Part shown: piece after piece, positions 8,045 to 16,171 of the stretch | Position numbering within the stretch: the stretch's first letter is position 1 | How the letters are laid out: each line of letters starts with the position of its first letter | DNA from: Bog-756 sp963778165 | GTDB taxonomy: Bacteria; Actinomycetota; Acidimicrobiia; Acidimicrobiales; RAAP-2 | Assembly: GCA_963778165.1 (NCBI GenBank) | Contig: CAVZTE010000003.1 | Location: 620,001-684,000 of the forward strand | Direction: 5' to 3' | Length of the DNA: 64,000 bases | The notes under the pieces: model-generated | Seen by the model: only the letters and a program-made list of their open reading frames with translations | What the model was told of the DNA's origin: nothing | Databases searched by the model: none | Position numbers and translations under genes: made by a program

Positions 8045-9097
8045 ATGAGCGATCAACTCGATGTGCGGCCCGGGCCCGCCGTCCTGGTGGGCGAGGCCGG
8101 TGAGGACTGGACCGGCGACGCCGTCTTCTACGAGTACTCGGCCGCGGTCGACCCCCTGGCGGTGGGGGCCATCGCCCCGGTCCCGATCCGCCGCTTCCCG
8201 CCCGGGCTCCACGCCGGAGGCCCCTCCCGCCAGGTCGTCCTGGACCTCTCCGCCGACCTCGGCCTCCCCTACCCGGCCACCAGCCCCGGCCTGTTGGCCT
8301 CGTTCCTGGTGATCGGCCCCGGGGACCAGGTGGACACCACGCCCGGGGGCACCAGTGAGCTCTACTACTGCCTCCGGGGACGGGGCCACAGCGAGGTGGG
8401 CCGGGCCTCGGCATCGGTGGCATCGGCGTCGGCGGCGACACCGCCTCCTGCACCGCCCGGAACCGACCGGATCCCGTGGAGCCAGGGCGACGTCATCACC
8501 CTCCCGGCCGGGTGCACCACCGCCCACCGGGCCGACCCCGGCGATCCGGAGGGAGCGCTGCTGTACCGGGTGTGCGACGCTCCCCTGCTCCAGTACCTCG
8601 GGGCCACCGCCTCCGAGGAGCGGTTCGAGCCCACCCGTTTCGACGCCCGGGTCACGGCGGCACGCCTGGCCGAGGTGGAAGCAGACCCCGACGCCCTCAA
8701 CCGCAGCCGCATCAGCGTGCTGCTGGGCAACCGGGCCACGCCTCAGACCCTCACCGCCACCCACACCCTGTGGGCCATGGTGGGGGTGCTGCCGGCCGGG
8801 CGGGTCCAGCGACCCCACCGCCACCAGAGCGTGGCCCTAGACCTGATCACCGCCTGCTCGCCCGGCTGCTACTCGCTCCTCGGCCGGGAGCTCGACAAAG
8901 ACGGCAACATCGTCGATCCCCAACGGGTGGAGTGGGAGGCGGCCGGGGCCTTCGTCACCCCTCCGGGCCTATGGCACAGCCACCACAACGAGTCGGGCCG
9001 GCCGGCCTACCTCTTCCCGGTGCAGGATGCCGGGCTGCACACCTATCTCCGGTCACTGGACATCCGGTTCAGCTCGGCGGGGCCCACGGGCGACTGA
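8045..9097 (+). CDS. Bicupin protein, gentisate-dioxygenase-like
   Basis: This 350-residue protein has two cupin domains. The N-terminal cupin includes VDTTPGGTSELYYCLRG and WSQGDVITLPAG. The C-terminal cupin includes RPHRHQSVALDLI, a metal-binding HxH motif, and PPGLWHSHHNESG. The arrangement resembles the gentisate 1,2-dioxygenase/bicupin group, so an aromatic-ring or related oxygenase role is possible but not shown. A low-complexity Ala/Ser/Pro insert (about residues 120-140) interrupts the first cupin. The ATG follows CTGGAG. The FIST gene begins 6 bases downstream, suggesting co-transcription. Confidence 0.75.
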   Translation: MSDQLDVRPGPAVLVGEAGEDWTGDAVFYEYSAAVDPLAVGAIAPVPIRRFPPGLHAGGPSRQVVLDLSADLGLPYPATSPGLLASFLVIGPGDQVDTTPGGTSELYYCLRGRGHSEVGRASASVASASAATPPPAPPGTDRIPWSQGDVITLPAGCTTAHRADPGDPEGALLYRVCDAPLLQYLGATASEERFEPTRFDARVTAARLAEVEADPDALNRSRISVLLGNRATPQTLTATHTLWAMVGVLPAGRVQRPHRHQSVALDLITACSPGCYSLLGRELDKDGNIVDPQRVEWEAAGAFVTPPGLWHSHHNESGRPAYLFPVQDAGLHTYLRSLDIRFSSAGPTGD

Positions 9098-9103
9098 TCG
9101 GTC

Positions 9104-10254
9104 GTGCCCTTCGCCAGTGCCCTGTCGGAGCACCCGGTACCGGCCATGGCCACCGGCGAGACCGCCGGCGCCCTGCTGGAGGCCATCGGCGAGCGACCCG
9201 ACCTGGTGGTGGTCACCACCACCCGGACCCACGCCGGCGCCCTCGAGGACATCGTGAACACGGTGGACGCCGTGCTCCATCCGCTGGCCATGGTGGGGTG
9301 CGCCACCGGCTCGGTGGTGGCAGCCGGCCACCGCTCCGGGGAGACCCCGGCCATCGGCCTGTGGGCCGGCCAGGTCGGGCCCCTGGCCCAGGTCCATCTG
9401 CCGCGCCACCCGCCTGTCCGACGACAGCTGGCGGTTCAGCGGCTGGCCGGCGGCCACGGCATTCGAGCCGCGGGCCCTGGTGCTGGTGGCCGATCCCTTC
9501 ACCTTCCCGGTGGGCGAGTTCCTGGCCTGGCTCCGGATCCGGCAACCGGGACTGCCGGTCATCGGGGGCAATGCCTCGGGCATGCCGCGGGCCCGGCGGC
9601 GCCCGGCTGGTGGTCGGGACCGAGGTGATGGCCTCGGGCGCCGCCGGGGTGCTGATAGGCGGTGGCGTGGAGATCGAGCCGGTGGTGGCCCAGGGCTGTC
9701 GGGCCTACGGCCGTCCTCTCACCGTGACCAGATCGGAGCGCAACCTCATCCACGAGATCGCCGGGCAACCCGCCCTCGAATGCCTGGCCGAACAGATGAA
9801 GAGCGGGCTGGACCCGGTCGACCTGGCCACCATGGGATCGGGGGACCTGCTGGTGGGACGGCTCATCGACGACCGGCTGGACCGCCCCGGGCCGGGCGAC
9901 TACCTGGTGCGCACGGTGCTGGGTGCGGACCGGTCCACCGGCGCCGTGGCCGTGGAGGACCGGGTGCCGGTGGGAAGCACCATCAAATTCCACCACCGTG
10001 ACACCGGGGCGGCCCGCGCCGAGCTGTTGACCCTCCTCCAGGGCCGCTACGCCGATGCCGTGCTGATGTTCGCCGGCACCACCCGCAGCGCCCAGCTCTT
10101 CGAGGGAGGACCCTCCGACACCGGCATGCTGGTCCGGTCGCTGGGCCCCATCCCGGTGACGGGAATCCTCTCCGCTGGTGAGATCGGGCCCATCGGTGGG
10201 TACAACTTCATCCATGGCTCCACCGCGTCCATGGCGCTGCTGCGCGATCGCTAG
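9104..10254 (+). CDS. FIST-domain sensory protein, frame broken twice
   Basis: The reconstructed product has a FIST N domain (RPDLVVVTTTRTHAGALEDI, MVGCATGSVVAAG) and a FIST C domain (DYLVRTVLGADRSTG through GPIPVTGILSAGEIGPIGG). FIST domains are thought to bind small ligands such as amino acids. The coding frame changes near 9400 (extra C in CATCTGCCGCGCC) and near 9597 (extra C/G in CCCGGCGGCGCCC). Removing one base at each gives a continuous FIST protein of about 382 residues. It starts at GTG 9104, close behind the bicupin gene. I read the breaks as base-call errors; a true pseudogene is less likely. Confidence 0.75.
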
Positions 10255-10370
10255 CTCCGCCACCCCCCTTTCCAGCCACCTCTGCATCCCCGGCTCCGCT
10301 GTCATCAGCGGCCAAGAACTCCCCCGTCGTGGCATCGACCCGGGCACGACCGGCCGATAGGGTGACCGCA

Positions 10371-12389
10371 ATGAGTGAGCGCGCAGTGAATCTCGCCGAA
10401 CCTGCCGGCGCCGGCGATCTCGATCAGCTCGGGATCAATGTCATCCGGGGCCTGGCCATGGACGGCCCGCGTGCCGCCAACTCCGGCCACAGCGGCACGG
10501 CCATGGCTCTGGCTCCGCTGGCCCATGTGCTGTTCACCCGGGTCATGCATCACGACCCATCCGAGCCGGACTGGCCCGACCGCGACCGCTTCGTCCTCTC
10601 CAACGGACACGCCTCGATCCTGCTCTACTCGATTCTCTATCTCACCGGGTACGGGCTCACCCTCGACGACCTCCGGGCCTTCCGGCAGTTCGGGAGCCGG
10701 ACTCCGGGCCATCCCGAGCACAATCACACCGCCGGGGTGGAGGTGACCACCGGTCCCCTGGGCCAGGGTGTGGCCGACGGAGTGGGCATGGGCATCGCCG
10801 AACGCTGGCTGCGCACCAACTACTCCCCCGAGATCTGCGACCACCACACCTTCGTCATCGCCGGCGACGGCTGCTTCGAAGAGGGCATCTCCCACGAGGC
10901 GGCCTCACTGGCCGGTCACCTGCAGCTGGGCCGGTTGGTCTATATCTACGACGACAACCACATCACCATCGACGGGCCCACCGAGCTCTCCTACTCCGAC
11001 AACGTGACCGAGCGCTTCGAGGCCTACGGGTGGTCGGTGGACAACATCGGTGAGGTGGCCAACGACCTCGACGCCATCGAGTCGGCCCTGGAGCGGGCCA
11101 AGGCCGAGGAGGACCGGCCGTCCCTGATCATCCTGCGCAGTCACATCGGCTTCCCCTCCCCCCACCTCATGGACACGGCCAAGGCCCACGGGGATCCGTT
11201 CCCGCCCGACGAGATCCGGCTGACCAAGGAGTTGCTGGGCCTGCCTCCCGACGAGACCTTCTGGGTTCCCGACGACGTGCTCGACCTGTACCGGCGGTGC
11301 ATCCCCCGAGGCCAGGCCTGGCGGGCCGAGTGGGAGGCCCGCTTCGCGGCCTGGGGGGGCGACAAGGACCGCTGGAACGCCGGCCAGGCCGGCCATGGGA
11401 TACCCGGATGGGAGTTGTCGCTGCCGGTCTTCGGACCCGACGACGGGCCCATGGCCACCCGCAAGGCCATCAAGGCCTGTCTCGACGCCTCTGGTTCGCA
11501 GATTCCCGGGGTGATGCCCGGAGCCGCCGATCTGACCGGGAACACCGGCATGGGCATGGCCGGCGCCGAGGCCCAGGAGCCCGACAACCCCGGTGGCGAC
11601 CTCATCCACTACGGCATCCGCGAGCACGGCATGGCCGGGGCCATGACCGGAATGGCCGCCCACCGTGGCATCCTCCCGGTGGGTGGCACCTTCTTCGTCT
11701 TCAGCGACTACATGCGCGGAGCGGTGCGGGTGGCCGCGCTCTCCGACGTGCACGTCATCTACTCGTGGACCCACGACTCGGTGGGCCTGGGCCAGGACGG
11801 GCCGACCCACCAGCCCATCGAGCAGCTGGCCGCGGTGCGGGCCATGCCCAACCTGCGGATCATCCGCCCGGCCGACGCCAACGAGACCGTCCAGGCCTGG
11901 CGCATCGCCGTCAACGGCGAGGGTCCCACCGGCCTCATCCTGTCCCGGCAGGAGCTCCCGGTCCTGGCCGACACAGCGGACCTGGCCCCAGAGGGTGTGG
12001 AGCGCGGGGCCTACGTGCTGCAGGATCCGGACGGTCCCTTCCAGGTGGTCCTGATCGGCACCGGGAGCGAGGTCCATGTGTGCCTGGCCGCCGCCGACCG
12101 GTTGAAGGCGGCCGGCATCGCGGCCCGGGTGGTGTCGTTCCCGTCGTGGGACCTCTTCGCCAAGCAGCCCCCCGGGTACCAGCAGGAGGTGCTCCCGGTC
12201 GGGGTGCCCCGACTGGCCGTCGAGGCCGCCAGCTCCTTCGGGTGGGACCGGTACGCCGATGCCACCGTGTGCATCGACCACTTCGGGGCCTCGGCTCCCG
12301 GGGACGTGGCCCTCACCGAATTCGGCTTCACCCCCGAGCATGTGGCCGCCCGGGCCACCGAGCTGGTCTCGACGGGGTCTGCCCCATGA
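10371..12389 (+). CDS. tkt: Transketolase
   Basis: This is a 672-residue thiamine-diphosphate enzyme of the non-oxidative pentose phosphate pathway. Motifs seen are DRFVLSNGHAS, VTTGPLGQG, the ThDP/Mg block GDGCFEEGISHEAASLAG ending in YDDNHI, and the pyrimidine domain with DSVGLGQDGPTHQPIE. The ATG at 10371 gives the normal N-terminus. The upstream gap of 116 bases to the FIST gene probably contains the promoter of a tkt-tal-zwf-pgl transcription unit. tal follows after 25 bases. Confidence 0.96.
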   Translation: MSERAVNLAEPAGAGDLDQLGINVIRGLAMDGPRAANSGHSGTAMALAPLAHVLFTRVMHHDPSEPDWPDRDRFVLSNGHASILLYSILYLTGYGLTLDDLRAFRQFGSRTPGHPEHNHTAGVEVTTGPLGQGVADGVGMGIAERWLRTNYSPEICDHHTFVIAGDGCFEEGISHEAASLAGHLQLGRLVYIYDDNHITIDGPTELSYSDNVTERFEAYGWSVDNIGEVANDLDAIESALERAKAEEDRPSLIILRSHIGFPSPHLMDTAKAHGDPFPPDEIRLTKELLGLPPDETFWVPDDVLDLYRRCIPRGQAWRAEWEARFAAWGGDKDRWNAGQAGHGIPGWELSLPVFGPDDGPMATRKAIKACLDASGSQIPGVMPGAADLTGNTGMGMAGAEAQEPDNPGGDLIHYGIREHGMAGAMTGMAAHRGILPVGGTFFVFSDYMRGAVRVAALSDVHVIYSWTHDSVGLGQDGPTHQPIEQLAAVRAMPNLRIIRPADANETVQAWRIAVNGEGPTGLILSRQELPVLADTADLAPEGVERGAYVLQDPDGPFQVVLIGTGSEVHVCLAAADRLKAAGIAARVVSFPSWDLFAKQPPGYQQEVLPVGVPRLAVEAASSFGWDRYADATVCIDHFGASAPGDVALTEFGFTPEHVAARATELVSTGSAP

Positions 12390-12414
12390 CCACCAGGCCT
12401 TGGAAAGGAATTCC

Positions 12415-13536
12415 GTGACCACGCTGAACGATCTCTACGACCAGCAGGGGCAGAGCCCCTGGCTGGACAACCTGAGGCGGGACTGGCTCCAGGACGGCAC
12501 CTTGGCCGGTCTGGTGGCCAAGGGCATCCGGGGGGTGACCTCCAACCCCACCATCCTGGCCAAGGCCATCGCCGGCCAGGACACCTACGATGACGACTTC
12601 GGCTCGCTGATCAAGACGAAATCGGTGGAAGACGCCTACTGGGACCTGGTCATCGACGACATCCGCGGGGCGCTCGGCATCCTCCGCCCGGTCTACGACT
12701 CCTCGCAGGGCACGGACGGCTTCGTCTCCATCGAGGTGGCGCCGGCCCTGGCCCACGACACCGACGGGACCATCGCCATGGCCCGCTCCCTCCACCAGCG
12801 CATCGACCAGCCCAACGTGCTGGTCAAGATCCCGGCCACCCCCGAGGGCCTCCCGGCCATCCGCCAGATGATCAGCGAGGGCCGCAGCATCAACGTGACC
12901 CTCATCTTCAGCATCAACCGCTACGGGGACGTCATCGAGGCCTATCTCTCCGGTCTCGAGGCCCTGGTGGCCTCCGGGGTGGAAGACCTGTCCCACGTGG
13001 CCAGCGTGGCTTCGTTCTTCATCTCCCGGGTGGACACCGAGGTGGACCGACGCCTCGAAGCCGCGGCCCACTCCTCGGACAAGGACACCGCGCTGCTCGA
13101 CCTGCGGGGCCAGGCCGCCGTGGCCCAGGGCCGGCTGGCCTATCAGCTGTTCGAGTCCCGGTTCTCGGGGCCCCGCTGGGAGGCCCTGGCCGCCAAGGGC
13201 GCCCGGGTCCAACGACCCCTATGGGCCTCGACCTCCACCAAGAACCCCGACTACCCCGACCTGCTGTATGTGGACTCGCTGATCGGGCCCGACACCGTCA
13301 ACACCATGCCCGACGGCACCGTGGCTGACTTCCTCGACCACGGCACCGTGGCCCGCACCGTGGACACCGACGTCCACGGGGCCGAGTACCTCATCAACCA
13401 GCTGGCCGGGGCGGGCATCGACATGGAGGACGTGGCCAACGTGCTCGAGACCGAGGGCGTGGCCTCCTTCGCCAAGTCCTTCGACGAGCTCATGCAGTCC
13501 CTCTCGGACAAGGCCAACGCCCTCACCGCCGGATAG
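12415..13536 (+). CDS. tal: Transaldolase
   Basis: This 373-residue protein is the length of the mycobacterial-type transaldolase. It transfers a dihydroxyacetone unit between sugar phosphates. Motifs are GVTSNPTILAKAI at the N-terminus, the Schiff-base Lys in NVLVKIPATPEG, and GRSINVTLIFS. RPLWASTSTKNP lies near the C-terminal third. It starts at GTG 12415, preceded by GGAAAGGAA. It sits between tkt and zwf, consistent with one sugar-phosphate operon. Confidence 0.96.
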   Translation: MTTLNDLYDQQGQSPWLDNLRRDWLQDGTLAGLVAKGIRGVTSNPTILAKAIAGQDTYDDDFGSLIKTKSVEDAYWDLVIDDIRGALGILRPVYDSSQGTDGFVSIEVAPALAHDTDGTIAMARSLHQRIDQPNVLVKIPATPEGLPAIRQMISEGRSINVTLIFSINRYGDVIEAYLSGLEALVASGVEDLSHVASVASFFISRVDTEVDRRLEAAAHSSDKDTALLDLRGQAAVAQGRLAYQLFESRFSGPRWEALAAKGARVQRPLWASTSTKNPDYPDLLYVDSLIGPDTVNTMPDGTVADFLDHGTVARTVDTDVHGAEYLINQLAGAGIDMEDVANVLETEGVASFAKSFDELMQSLSDKANALTAG

Positions 13537-13743
13537 CGGGCGGTAGAGCGTCCCGACCGACGGTCCCAGCAGGAGCAGTGCCGGGGCGGTAGCGGTCCGG
13601 GTCATCGCCGGGGCTCCACGGTCTGCACAGTCTGCACGGGCTGCACCGCCTGGCGGACGTGGGCCGGTGGGTGTGGACCGGTGGAGAACGGCCGAGACCG
13701 ACAACACCGGACAGACGATCCGGCCGGAACAGAACCAGGTAGA

Positions 13744-13803
13744 GCAGCCAGACAAGCAGCCAGACAGAACAGCCAGACAGAACGACCAGACAGAGCAGAC
13801 AGA
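13744..13803. repeat. Degenerate CAGCCAGACAGAA tandem repeats in the zwf leader
   Basis: Five or six near-copies of a 10-13 base AGC-CAGACAGA unit end about 20 bases before the zwf ATG. The strand is almost free of T, which would keep the mRNA leader unstructured. The whole tal-zwf gap (13537-13824) has no other recognisable feature. Confidence 0.7.
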
Positions 13804-13824
13804 GAGGACCAAGATGGTGCCGGC

Positions 13825-15417
13825 ATGAGTCCCGACCCGACCACCTCCACCCCGGCCGCATCCTCGGGGAAGAAGCGCACCCTGCCCCCGGTCCTGTCCA
13901 AGGCGCCTCCGGCGGCCATGGTCATCTTCGGGGCCTCGGGCGACCTCACCGCCCGCAAGATCCTCCCGGCCCTGGCCCGCCTGGCCGACCGGGGGGTCCT
14001 CGACGACGGCTTCACCATGATCGGGGTGGCCCGGACCGAGTGGAGCGACGAGGAGTTCCGCCAGCATGTGGCGGAGTCCACTCCCGACGGCGGCCCCAAG
14101 TGGAAGGCCCTCACCGAGCGCTTCCGGTACATCTCGGGCGAGTACGACCATCCCGACACCTTCGCCGTGCTGAAGGAGCACCTGGACGAGGCCGACCGGG
14201 TGGACGGCACCAACGGCAACCGCCTGTACTACATGGCCACCATTCCCAGCGTGTTCGGCCTGGTGGCCGGGGCGCTGCGCGACCATGCCTGCACCAGGCC
14301 GGCCCCGGGGGGATCGTTCGTCCGGGTGGTGGTGGAGAAGCCCTACGGCCGCGACCTGGACAGTGCCATCGCCCTCGACGAGCAGATGCACGGGGCCTTC
14401 GACGAGAGCCAGATCTTCCGGATCGACCACTACATGGGCAAGGAGACCGTGCAGAACGTGTTGGCCCTGCGGTTCGCCAACGCCATCTTCGAGCCCATCT
14501 GGAATCGCCGCTATATCGAGCAGGTGCAGGTGACCGTGGCCGAGAGCCTCGGGGTGGAGCACCGCGGGGGCTTCTATGAGACGGCCGGGGCGTTGCGCGA
14601 CATCGTGCAGAACCACGTCATGCAGGTGCTGGCCCTGACCCTGATGGAGTCCCCCACCAGCACCGACGCCGACCGGGTGCGCGACGAGAAGGTCAAGCTC
14701 CTCCAGGCCATCGACATCCCCACCCCGGACGAGGCCGTGGACAAGGCGGTCCGGGCCCAGTACACCGCCGGGACCATCGACGGCGACAAGGTCATCGGCT
14801 ACCGCCAGGAGCAGGACGTCTCCCCCGAGAGCCAGACCGAGACCTACGTGGCCCTCCGGCTGCGGGTGGAGAACTGGCGCTGGGCCGGGGTGCCCATCTA
14901 CGTCCGCACCGGCAAGCGCCTGCCGGCCCGGGTCACCGAAGTGGCCCTCACCTTCCGTCAGGTGCCGTTCCTCCTCTTCGACCACCGGACCAGCCGGGAC
15001 CTCCGGCCCAACACCCTGATCCTCAGGATCCAACCCGACGAGGGCATCAGCCTGGAATTCGGAGCGAAGATCCCCGGCGAGAAGTTCCACCTTCGCTCGG
15101 TGGCCATGGACTTCTCCTACGCCGAGGCCTTCGCCGGGGTGGAGGCCGCCGACGGCTACGAGCGTCTCATCCATGACGCCATGGTCGGCGATGCCACCCT
15201 GTTCATCCGCTCCGACGAGGTCCACCAGGCCTGGAGGATCGTCGATCCCTACCTCAAAGCATGGGCGGAAGGCGGCGACGCCATGCTGACCTACCCGGCC
15301 GGCACCTGGGGCCCCCACATGGCCGATCTGCTGGTCGAGCGGTCCGGGGACGCCTGGCGCAACCCCGAGGTCGATCTGGAGCTGAGCGGCGGCCGCTTGA
15401 CGGATCTGCCCCAATGA
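13825..15417 (+). CDS. zwf: Glucose-6-phosphate 1-dehydrogenase
   Basis: This 530-residue enzyme oxidises glucose-6-phosphate to 6-phosphogluconolactone with NAD(P)+. The nucleotide-binding motif is IFGASGDLTARK, the conserved EKPYGRDL block follows, and the active site is RIDHYMGKETVQN with the catalytic His. The ATG at 13825 is chosen because the upstream extension (Arg/Gln/Asp repeats) is non-coding in character. The stop overlaps the pgl ATG (ATGA). No opcA or gnd is present in this window. Confidence 0.96.
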   Translation: MSPDPTTSTPAASSGKKRTLPPVLSKAPPAAMVIFGASGDLTARKILPALARLADRGVLDDGFTMIGVARTEWSDEEFRQHVAESTPDGGPKWKALTERFRYISGEYDHPDTFAVLKEHLDEADRVDGTNGNRLYYMATIPSVFGLVAGALRDHACTRPAPGGSFVRVVVEKPYGRDLDSAIALDEQMHGAFDESQIFRIDHYMGKETVQNVLALRFANAIFEPIWNRRYIEQVQVTVAESLGVEHRGGFYETAGALRDIVQNHVMQVLALTLMESPTSTDADRVRDEKVKLLQAIDIPTPDEAVDKAVRAQYTAGTIDGDKVIGYRQEQDVSPESQTETYVALRLRVENWRWAGVPIYVRTGKRLPARVTEVALTFRQVPFLLFDHRTSRDLRPNTLILRIQPDEGISLEFGAKIPGEKFHLRSVAMDFSYAEAFAGVEAADGYERLIHDAMVGDATLFIRSDEVHQAWRIVDPYLKAWAEGGDAMLTYPAGTWGPHMADLLVERSGDAWRNPEVDLELSGGRLTDLPQ

Positions 15418-16106
15418 ACGGGCGCGTGGAGCAGGTCGCCTCGGTGCCGGAGGCCTTCGCCCGGTTGGTGGCGGACCGGCTGGCCGCGCCCCGGGACGGC
15501 GGGTTCTCGCTGTTCCTGTCGGGGGGCAGCACCGCCCAGGACTGCTACCGGGCCCTGGCCGGGCTCTCGGCACCGGTCGAGTGGAGCACCGTCGACATCT
15601 ACCTGGGCGACGAGCGGTGCGTCCCGTTGGACGACCCCGACTCCAACCACCGGATGATCACCGAGACGCTCCTCGACGTGGTGGGGCCGGTCCGGTCCGA
15701 CCACCCCATGTACCGCTCGGGGCCGCCCGCAGATGCTGCCGCGGCCTATCAGGCCGAGATCGAGCCCCTGGGCCACTTCGACCTGGTCCATCTGGGACTG
15801 GGCCCCGACGGGCACACCGCTTCGTTGTTCCCCGACTCCGCGGCGCTGGCCGTCGACGACCCCGACGTGCTGGTGGTGGCCAACCAGGATCCCAATCACA
15901 ACAATCCCCACGACCGGATCACCCTGACCCTGGCTGGGATCGCCCGCGCCCGGCTGGTGGTCTTCACGGTGACCGACCAGTCGAAGCACGACCCCTTCTC
16001 CCGCATCGTGGCCGGCGCCGATCTGCCGGCCAGCCGGGTGATGGCCGACGAGGTGCTGTGGTTGGTCGACGCCGATGTCGTAGGCGACACGGTCCTGCCC
16101 GGCTGA
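15414..16106 (+). CDS. pgl: 6-phosphogluconolactonase
   Basis: This 230-residue enzyme hydrolyses the lactone made by Zwf. It belongs to the NagB/DevB fold family: LFLSGGSTAQDCYRAL near the N-terminus, WSTVDIYLGDERCVP in the middle, and HLGLGPDGHTASLFP as the catalytic block. It overlaps zwf by 4 bases, so its translation should be coupled to Zwf. It is the last gene of the pentose phosphate set. Confidence 0.94.
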   Translation: MNGRVEQVASVPEAFARLVADRLAAPRDGGFSLFLSGGSTAQDCYRALAGLSAPVEWSTVDIYLGDERCVPLDDPDSNHRMITETLLDVVGPVRSDHPMYRSGPPADAAAAYQAEIEPLGHFDLVHLGLGPDGHTASLFPDSAALAVDDPDVLVVANQDPNHNNPHDRITLTLAGIARARLVVFTVTDQSKHDPFSRIVAGADLPASRVMADEVLWLVDADVVGDTVLPG

Positions 16107-16171
16107 GACTTCTGCTTCCCGCGTGAGCCCTCCCGCTTAGCCCGCCGGGCTCCTCCGGTAAGGTGTCGCCG

